Source of the DNA: a virus
Virus record (IMG/VR): IMGVR_UViG_3300046512_000362
Coordinates: 1-43,169 of that record
Length of the DNA: 43,169 nt
Direction: 5' to 3' (one strand)
Shown: positions 38,741 to 43,169 of the stretch, one piece after another
How the letters are laid out: every line of letters begins with the position of its first letter
How positions within the stretch are numbered: the stretch's first letter is position 1
Program-made: the position numbers and the translations under genes
The notes under the pieces: model-generated
Seen by the model: the letters and a program-made list of their open reading frames with translations, nothing else
What the model was told of the DNA's origin: nothing
The model's database searches: none

Positions 38741-38932
38741 ATGAACACTTCGCAAACCAGCAGCACCATGCCTTACGACGGCGACCACATCGGTGTCGTC
38801 AGAACGGTGGCAGTGGCCATCGATCAGTACAGTGGCCTGAAGGGTCACGACTACATCAAGGCCCGCAATCTCAATCCACCGGTTCAGCGTGTGCAGACGT
38901 CTGCACACAGCGGGAAGGTGGCCTGCAAATGA
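38741..38932 (+). CDS. Small hypothetical protein, first gene of the ParB-integrase operon
   Basis: A 63-aa protein, ATG preceded by GGAG. It begins MNTSQTSSTMPYDGDHIGVV and shows no known domain. The GTGCAGACGTCTGCAC palindrome falls in its 3' part (reads VQTSA). Its stop overlaps the next ATG (ATGA), and its promoter carries two phage operators, so it should be controlled by the lysogeny switch. Confidence 0.6.
   Translation: MNTSQTSSTMPYDGDHIGVVRTVAVAIDQYSGLKGHDYIKARNLNPPVQRVQTSAHSGKVACK
38891..38906. repeat. GTGCAGACGTCTGCAC palindrome, copy 5
   Basis: Exact 16-bp copy, extended to a 20-bp palindrome (38889-38908), inside the 63-aa ORF. Confidence 0.85.
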
Positions 38933-39444
38933 TCCTCGCAAGGCCCCCATGCCTGACGCTCGCCGACGGCACATATCAGGACATCGCAGCAGCGCTCACC
39001 GCCTCATTCGACACGCTCGCTACGGCAGCCGGCAACGCTGTCGAACTTCTTTCGGCAGCCGGCTTTGCCGGAATGACAGGCGATACCGCCGACGATCTGC
39101 GCCTCGCCATCGCTCGCCAGCAGCATGTGCTGTCCGAGTTCTGCGTCAAGGTGCGCACCACTGCGGAAACCACCGTGTACACAGCCCAGGCTGAGACGGC
39201 CTACCAAGCGTACGAGGAGGCGGCGACAAGGCAAGGCGACACGCCGTGCGGCATTTCCGTGCGGCCGGCCGAACCCGATTTGGCATCCCTGTCCGCCGCG
39301 CACCGCACCTTGCGCATTGCCGGCTCGCTCGACAGCGCCCTCAAGAATCCAACCCTAAGCGTAGCCCTGCACTCCTACGCACGCAAACACCCGCGCCGTG
39401 CCGCTGCCGACTACAAGCAGCTGGCCGCGAACGACATCGATTGA
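38929..39444 (+). CDS. Hypothetical alanine-rich helical protein
   Basis: A 171-aa protein, mostly helical and alanine-rich (ALTASFDTLATAAGNAVELLSAAGFAGM, AQAETAYQAYEEAATRQGD). No family recognised. ATGA overlap with the previous gene and 14 nt before the ParB-like gene place it firmly in the operon. Possibly a DNA- or ParB-accessory protein; this is inference. Confidence 0.6.
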   Translation: MILARPPCLTLADGTYQDIAAALTASFDTLATAAGNAVELLSAAGFAGMTGDTADDLRLAIARQQHVLSEFCVKVRTTAETTVYTAQAETAYQAYEEAATRQGDTPCGISVRPAEPDLASLSAAHRTLRIAGSLDSALKNPTLSVALHSYARKHPRRAAADYKQLAANDID

Positions 39445-39458
39445 ACGGAATCACATAC

Positions 39459-41360
39459 ATGACCAATGCACTGACCACCTTGCCAGCTCCAACCGTCCCG
39501 GAGCCCGCCGAAAAGAGGATCGTTGTGGACGAAGTCGTCTTTGAAGATGGTAGCCGCTTCGGCAACTACAACCTGGTGCACATCCGTATCTCCCGCACCA
39601 ACCGTAAGCGCTTCAACCAGGCGAAGCTGAGCGAGCTTGCGGCAAGCATCCTGTCCAAAGGACTTGCCCAGCCTATCCTGATTCGGCCAGTTACGCCTAC
39701 CGCCGACGAGCCGCAGTCGTTCGAGATCGTCGCCGGCGAGCGTCGCTTCCGCGCCTGCATCATTGCCGGCCTGTCGGTTATTCCCGCGTTCTGCCGCAAC
39801 CTGAGCGATCAAGAGGCGCTTGAGCTGCAGATTCTGGAGAACCTGCAGCGCGACAATCCGCATCCGCTTGAAGAGGCAGAAGGTTATGAGCGCCTGATGA
39901 TGAAGCACGGCTACACGGCCGACCAGCTGGTCGACAAGCTCAACAAGAGCCGAAGCTATGTCTACGGTCGCCTGAAGCTGTGCGCCTTGAATCTCGAAGT
40001 GCGCGAACTGTTCCTCGACAACGAGGAACACCTGCAGGCGTCGACCGCGCTACTGATCGCCCGCATTCCGCTGGCCAAACTGCAGACGAAAGCGCTGAAC
40101 GAAATCCTGCGTCCCAACGGCCGCGTGGATGATGAGCCGATGTCGTACCGCAAGGCGAAGGAATGGCTGCAGCAGAACTACATGCTGGATCTGCGCAAAG
40201 CCATATTCTTGACGGACGATGCAAAGCTCGTCAAGACCGCCGGCAACTGCAACAAATGCCCAAAGCGTGCCGGCAATCAACCCGAAGTATTTGAAGGCGT
40301 GGATGCAAACGTCTGCACCGATCCTGAATGCTTCAAGGAGAAGACTGCCGCACACTACGACAAGCTGCACGCGGACGCGCTGAAGCAAAAAATCCCGGTA
40401 CATGAAGGCCAGGAAGCGTACAACACGTGGAGCGAGATCTACCGTGCCGGGAGTGACCTGGTATGTGATGAAACGCCTTTGTACACGTTCGAGCGCGTGG
40501 CTCCGCATACCGGCTTATCTGGCACTTTGGCTACCCGCCTGAAGCGCGAACAGCTGCCGCAAGTCGCTGCCTATACTCGCAGCGAGAAGGGCATCATGCA
40601 GCCGCTGTATGTACGCGCGGTCGCACAGTCCTCCCTGGAACAAGCCGGCGCGTGCGAGACGGCCGAAGTGCGCGAAGCACGCACGCAAAGCGAGCAAAAA
40701 GAGCTGGTCAAAGAGTCGCCGAAGAAAAAAGCGAAGGAAGCTGCGCAGCATGCCGCCGAAGCGAGCAAACAAGAGCGCGCAGAAGAAATCACCAGCAAGC
40801 GCGTCGCCCTTTACCGGAAAGTGCGCAGCTCGACACAGACCGGCTTTAGCTTGGAAATGATCCGCGAAGTGGCGAAGCTGCTTGTCCGGGAAAAACCGCT
40901 GCCTGACGATCTTCTCGATGACCTGTACACGTTTGAAGACCGCAGCGATGACGGAATTTGCGCCTATATCGACCAGGCAGAATTCCCGCAGATCGAACTG
41001 CTGATGCTCGACCTGATGATGGGCGAACACCTCAGCGTCGAACACTGGGAGGTTGACCGCGCTGATGACAGCTACGGCGTCGACGCGCTTAATGCAATGG
41101 CAAAACTAGAACGCATCGACCCTGGCCAAGATCACCGTCAGGCAGCCCAGGCGCCGGCAGAACCTGCGCTCGCACAGTCAGCTGATGCAGCCCCACCGGC
41201 AGCCAAAGTCGCACGGCCAAAGCTGCAGCTCAAGGCCAAACCTGTCGACATCGAGCCGGTGCCAGTAGCCGACGCCGGCCCGGTCATCAAGGTGAAGAAG
41301 CACCGCACTGTCGAATTGAAGCCAGCAAGCGCTTGGCCATTCCCAACTCAATCAAACTAA
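39459..41360 (+). CDS. ParB/Spo0J-like protein with Cys cluster and long C-terminal tail
   Basis: A 633-aa ParB-family protein, start ATG at 39459 (an open frame runs upstream through the previous gene). Residues 38-115 form the ParB/Srx domain with FEIVAGERRFRAC (the GERR motif of the CTP pocket at 93-96). ILENLQRDNPHPLEEAEGY (about 125-143) and a helix-turn-helix (YTADQLVDKLNKSRSYVYGRL) follow. C264, C267, C286 and C291 (CNKC...CTDPEC) could bind zinc. The tail has a Lys/Ala-rich coiled region and a Pro/Ala-rich end. Twice the usual ParB length. No ParA gene lies nearby, so it may act in regulation, replication or DNA compaction, not partition. Confidence 0.88.
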   Translation: MTNALTTLPAPTVPEPAEKRIVVDEVVFEDGSRFGNYNLVHIRISRTNRKRFNQAKLSELAASILSKGLAQPILIRPVTPTADEPQSFEIVAGERRFRACIIAGLSVIPAFCRNLSDQEALELQILENLQRDNPHPLEEAEGYERLMMKHGYTADQLVDKLNKSRSYVYGRLKLCALNLEVRELFLDNEEHLQASTALLIARIPLAKLQTKALNEILRPNGRVDDEPMSYRKAKEWLQQNYMLDLRKAIFLTDDAKLVKTAGNCNKCPKRAGNQPEVFEGVDANVCTDPECFKEKTAAHYDKLHADALKQKIPVHEGQEAYNTWSEIYRAGSDLVCDETPLYTFERVAPHTGLSGTLATRLKREQLPQVAAYTRSEKGIMQPLYVRAVAQSSLEQAGACETAEVREARTQSEQKELVKESPKKKAKEAAQHAAEASKQERAEEITSKRVALYRKVRSSTQTGFSLEMIREVAKLLVREKPLPDDLLDDLYTFEDRSDDGICAYIDQAEFPQIELLMLDLMMGEHLSVEHWEVDRADDSYGVDALNAMAKLERIDPGQDHRQAAQAPAEPALAQSADAAPPAAKVARPKLQLKAKPVDIEPVPVADAGPVIKVKKHRTVELKPASAWPFPTQSN

Positions 41361-41381
41361 CCGCACAAGGAGATCAAGATA

Positions 41382-41564
41382 ATGGACCGTAATATCATCG
41401 CAATCCACCGTGCGTATGCAGACCACGAAGAAGCCGCCGCTGCTGCCTGCTATGACGCGGCGCACCAGGCCGGACACACCGAGGAGCATGCCGACCAATG
41501 CGACGATGGCTCGCATGCTTGCCCCGCTTGCCCGTTCTCGCAACCTAACCAGGTGAAGCAATGA
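41382..41564 (+). CDS. Small Cys-containing protein
   Basis: A 60-aa protein with AAGGAG 8 nt upstream. The C-terminal half has spaced Cys and His (HADQCDDGSHACPACPFSQ), a possible zinc site of the CxxC kind. N-terminal half is helical. No family recognised. ATGA overlap with the DUF4224 gene. Confidence 0.6.
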   Translation: MDRNIIAIHRAYADHEEAAAAACYDAAHQAGHTEEHADQCDDGSHACPACPFSQPNQVKQ

Positions 41565-41785
41565 GCATGTTTCTTGACGCGGACGAGGTCAGGGATTTGA
41601 CGAACCGCATACAACGCCAGGCACAGGCCAAAATGCTGCGAAGCTTGGGAATCACATTCAAAGTGCGTGCCGATGGCAGCGCCCTGGTGCTGCGCTCGCA
41701 CGTTGAGAAGGAACTCGGCGGCGGCGCACCAGCTGCAGCACGCACCCGCGAATTCACGCCGAACTGGGGAGCTGCGAATGCCTAG
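41561..41785 (+). CDS. DUF4224 protein next to integrase
   Basis: A 74-aa DUF4224-type protein (FLDADEVRDLTNRIQRQAQAKMLRSLGITFKVRADGSALVLRSHVE), a family almost always found just upstream of phage integrases. Role unknown; it could regulate integrase translation or act as an excision accessory. Overlaps the integrase start by 8 nt. Confidence 0.85.
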   Translation: MSMFLDADEVRDLTNRIQRQAQAKMLRSLGITFKVRADGSALVLRSHVEKELGGGAPAAARTREFTPNWGAANA

Positions 41786-42848
41786 GAAGCGGAACAAAGA
41801 GAACGCCGGCTTGCCATCGCGCTGGAAGCACGCACACGGCGCGTACTACTATCAAGTGCCGCCAGGCATGGAGAGCCGCTGGGATGGCAAAAAGCTGTTC
41901 CGACTTGGTGCGACGCTACCGGAAGCCTACGCCGAGTGGGCCAAGCGCCTGGAGGTGGTCGACGCCGCGAAGTCGATAGGCGCCCTGCTTGACCGCTATG
42001 CTCTTGAAGTTGTGCCGACCAAGTCGCCGCGCACCCGCGTAGAAAACCTCCGCGCAATCAAAAATCTAAAGGCCGTGTTCGGCGCCGCGCCGCTGACCTG
42101 GTTACGGCCGCAGCACGTCTACCAGTACGTCGACACGCGAAAGGCTAAGAAGATCGCCGCACATCGGGCCGTCGACGTCTTATCTCACGCATTCACAAAA
42201 TGCGTGGAATGGGGTCTGATCGACCGCCACCCGTTTAAGGGCGAAGTGCGCCTCAGCGGAGAGGAGTCCCGCACGCGCTACGTAGAGGACTGGGAGTTAA
42301 TCGAGGTACTCGCGCTGCCGAGTAAGCGCAAGAAGGGCAGCGTGCTGATGATGCAGGCTTACATCCGCCTCAAGCTACTCACCGGCATGGCGCGCAGCGA
42401 TCTGCTGCGCCTGAAGCCGGACGTACATTTCAAGGATGACGGAATCCACATCACGCGCCACAAGACCGCCGGTAAGACAGGCAAGTCTACGATCTACGAA
42501 TGGAACGACGACCTGCGAGCTGCAGTCGCGGCCGCCATCGCTGTACGCTCGGCCGCCAGCTCCGCGCTGTTGTTCTGCACCCGCGACGGCAGCAGTTACA
42601 TTGACGAAGTGAAAGAAACCGCATCAGGCTGGGATTCCATGTGGCAGCGGTTCATGGTGCGCATCATGGAGGAAACCAAGCTGGAACATCGCTTCACAGA
42701 GCACGACCTGCGTGCGAAGTGCGCAAGTGACGCGGAGTCACTGGAGCATGCGCGCGCCCTGCTTTCACACGTCGACAGCCGTGTAACTGACCGCATCTAT
42801 CGTCGCAAACCAGAGCGAGTTCAGCCGGCGAAAATCTCGTTTGAATAA
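41778..42848 (+). CDS. Tyrosine recombinase integrase
   Basis: A 356-aa phage integrase. N-terminal arm-binding part (1-60, with LPSRWKHAHGAYYYQVPPG) and core-binding helices (65-155) precede the catalytic domain. Catalytic residues are visible: R206 in TGMARSD, K229 in RHKTAGK, H309 and R312 in EHDLR, H331 in LLSHVD and nucleophile Y341 in DRIYRR. The ATG at 41778 lies inside the end of the DUF4224 gene. It is the last phage gene on the right; the attachment site should be in 42849-43085. It shares the operator-controlled operon promoter unless an internal promoter exists. Confidence 0.93.
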   Translation: MPRKRNKENAGLPSRWKHAHGAYYYQVPPGMESRWDGKKLFRLGATLPEAYAEWAKRLEVVDAAKSIGALLDRYALEVVPTKSPRTRVENLRAIKNLKAVFGAAPLTWLRPQHVYQYVDTRKAKKIAAHRAVDVLSHAFTKCVEWGLIDRHPFKGEVRLSGEESRTRYVEDWELIEVLALPSKRKKGSVLMMQAYIRLKLLTGMARSDLLRLKPDVHFKDDGIHITRHKTAGKTGKSTIYEWNDDLRAAVAAAIAVRSAASSALLFCTRDGSSYIDEVKETASGWDSMWQRFMVRIMEETKLEHRFTEHDLRAKCASDAESLEHARALLSHVDSRVTDRIYRRKPERVQPAKISFE

Positions 42849-42853
42849 TTCAG

Positions 42854-42890
42854 CGGTACTAGCACACTTGACCTCAGACAGGACGGCCGA
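42854..42890 (+). repeat. Third, diverged copy of the intergenic repeat; possible att region
   Basis: GTACTAGC and CTTGACCT are identical to the repeat at 3531-3573, with a 2-nt length difference between them. It lies just after the integrase gene, where attR is expected. The rest of 42849-43085 shows no tRNA gene and no ORF. Confidence 0.45.
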
Positions 42891-43028
42891 CTGACAACCA
42901 GCGGCATCCGCCCCAAAGCGGCTATTCAGGGCCTGTCCTAGCAAAATAAGCGCTCTGCTCGCCGTCTTCTCTCCGATTTCCAACACTCAACACCTGTAAA
43001 ACCACTGAATTGTTGAAATAATACCAAA

Positions 43029-43056
43029 TTGACTGTTAAAAAAAATGAACTAATAT
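43029..43056 (+). promoter_or_regulatory. Promoter of host response-regulator gene, TTGACT-16-TAATAT
   Basis: Near-consensus hexamers 16 bp apart, about 30 nt before the ATG at 43086. It suggests the host gene keeps its own promoter beside the prophage. Confidence 0.62.
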
Positions 43057-43085
43057 CTCTTTACACACTCAGCTTGGGAGCGAGC

Positions 43086-43169
43086 ATGGAGGAAACACCT
43101 ATCAAAGTATTGGTGGTGGACGACGATGCAGACGGCGCAACTGCTACTTCCGCCGTCCTTGAATGCTAT
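43086..43169 (+). CDS. Response regulator receiver domain, truncated by window end
   Basis: Only the first 28 codons are present. IKVLVVDDDADGATATSAVL shows the acidic pair (DDD) that starts a receiver domain, matching two-component response regulators. The output domain is beyond the window. This is the first clear host gene to the right of the prophage. Confidence 0.8.
   Translation, partial: MEETPIKVLVVDDDADGATATSAVLECY

Larger units (their letters stand above)
5229..42848. mobile_element. Prophage: lambda-like head, Mu-like contractile tail
   Basis: Gene-bounded minimum extent. Integrase sits at the right end; switch, replication, late control, packaging, head, tail, fibre and lysis modules follow in order to the left, and the methylase is the leftmost gene that fits as phage cargo. 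All structural genes look intact, so it may be inducible. True ends were not resolved: attR should lie in 42849-43085, but no convincing identical attL was found, and DarTG, SRAP and the three-gene cassette may also be inside. Confidence 0.75.

Noticed and set aside
39246-39458. Extended N terminus for the ParB-like protein
   Set aside because: The extension overlaps the 171-aa gene in another frame and lacks a ribosome site; the ATG at 39459 follows a short spacer.
1-43169. tRNA genes and CRISPR arrays
   Set aside because: No cloverleaf-like sequence with a T-loop GTTCRANNC context and no regularly spaced direct repeats of CRISPR type were seen on either strand.

Overview
The window holds a nearly complete temperate prophage with accessory genes on its left side and one truncated host gene at its right edge. 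The host is probably a GC-rich betaproteobacterium, most likely Oxalobacteraceae (Janthinobacterium, Duganella or Massilia type). That placement rests on base composition and the general look of the proteins, not on a marker gene, so it is tentative.

Layout. (1) 1-3534: a DarTG DNA ADP-ribosylation toxin-antitoxin pair (minus strand), then a divergent pair sharing one strong LexA box (unknown gene on minus, SRAP gene on plus), and a small DUF2158-like gene. (2) 3535-5224: an AT-richer cassette of three overlapping plus-strand genes, two of them membrane proteins, with related repeats in inverted orientation on its two sides. (3) 5229-6708: a Dam-type adenine methylase, a leader with strong hairpins (candidate ncRNA), and a membrane/coiled-coil protein. 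(4) 6724-31595, all minus strand: late genes. Read from the right these are a minor structural protein, lambda-type packaging and head genes (Nu1, A, W, B, C, scaffold-like, D, E), connector and completion genes, a Mu-type contractile tail and baseplate (gp37 and gp38, sheath, tube, frameshifted chaperone, tape measure, gp43 to gp48), fibre genes, and lysis genes. (5) 31606-33678: a possible late-control region with a strong terminator before the first late gene, a plus-strand DUF2971 gene, a Q-like gene, and an iteron-rich, AT-rich intergenic region that may be the replication origin. (6) 33679-38140: primase-helicase, winged-helix-like gene, YmfL/CII-like gene, YdaS/Cro-like gene, a divergent CI-like repressor, and a small antisense ORF. 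(7) 38319-42848: an Arc-like gene, then a rightward operon (two unknowns, ParB-like protein, small Cys protein, DUF4224 protein, tyrosine integrase). (8) 43086 to the end: the start of a host response-regulator gene.

How it works together. CI-like and Cro-like proteins probably compete for palindromic operators of the form TTACC-N4-GGTAA. Three lie between their genes and two more overlap the promoter of the ParB-integrase operon, so the lytic switch and integration appear to share one operator code. The leftward early operon would make the CII-like activator, the replication proteins and a Q-like factor. Q would let polymerase pass the terminator at about 31,640 into the head, tail and lysis genes. 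The head is lambda-like and the tail Mu-like, so the particle should be a myovirus. DarTG, the methylase, the DUF2971 protein and the three-gene cassette are cargo that could affect competing phages. The left attachment site was not identified, so it is uncertain whether DarTG, SRAP and the cassette lie inside the prophage.
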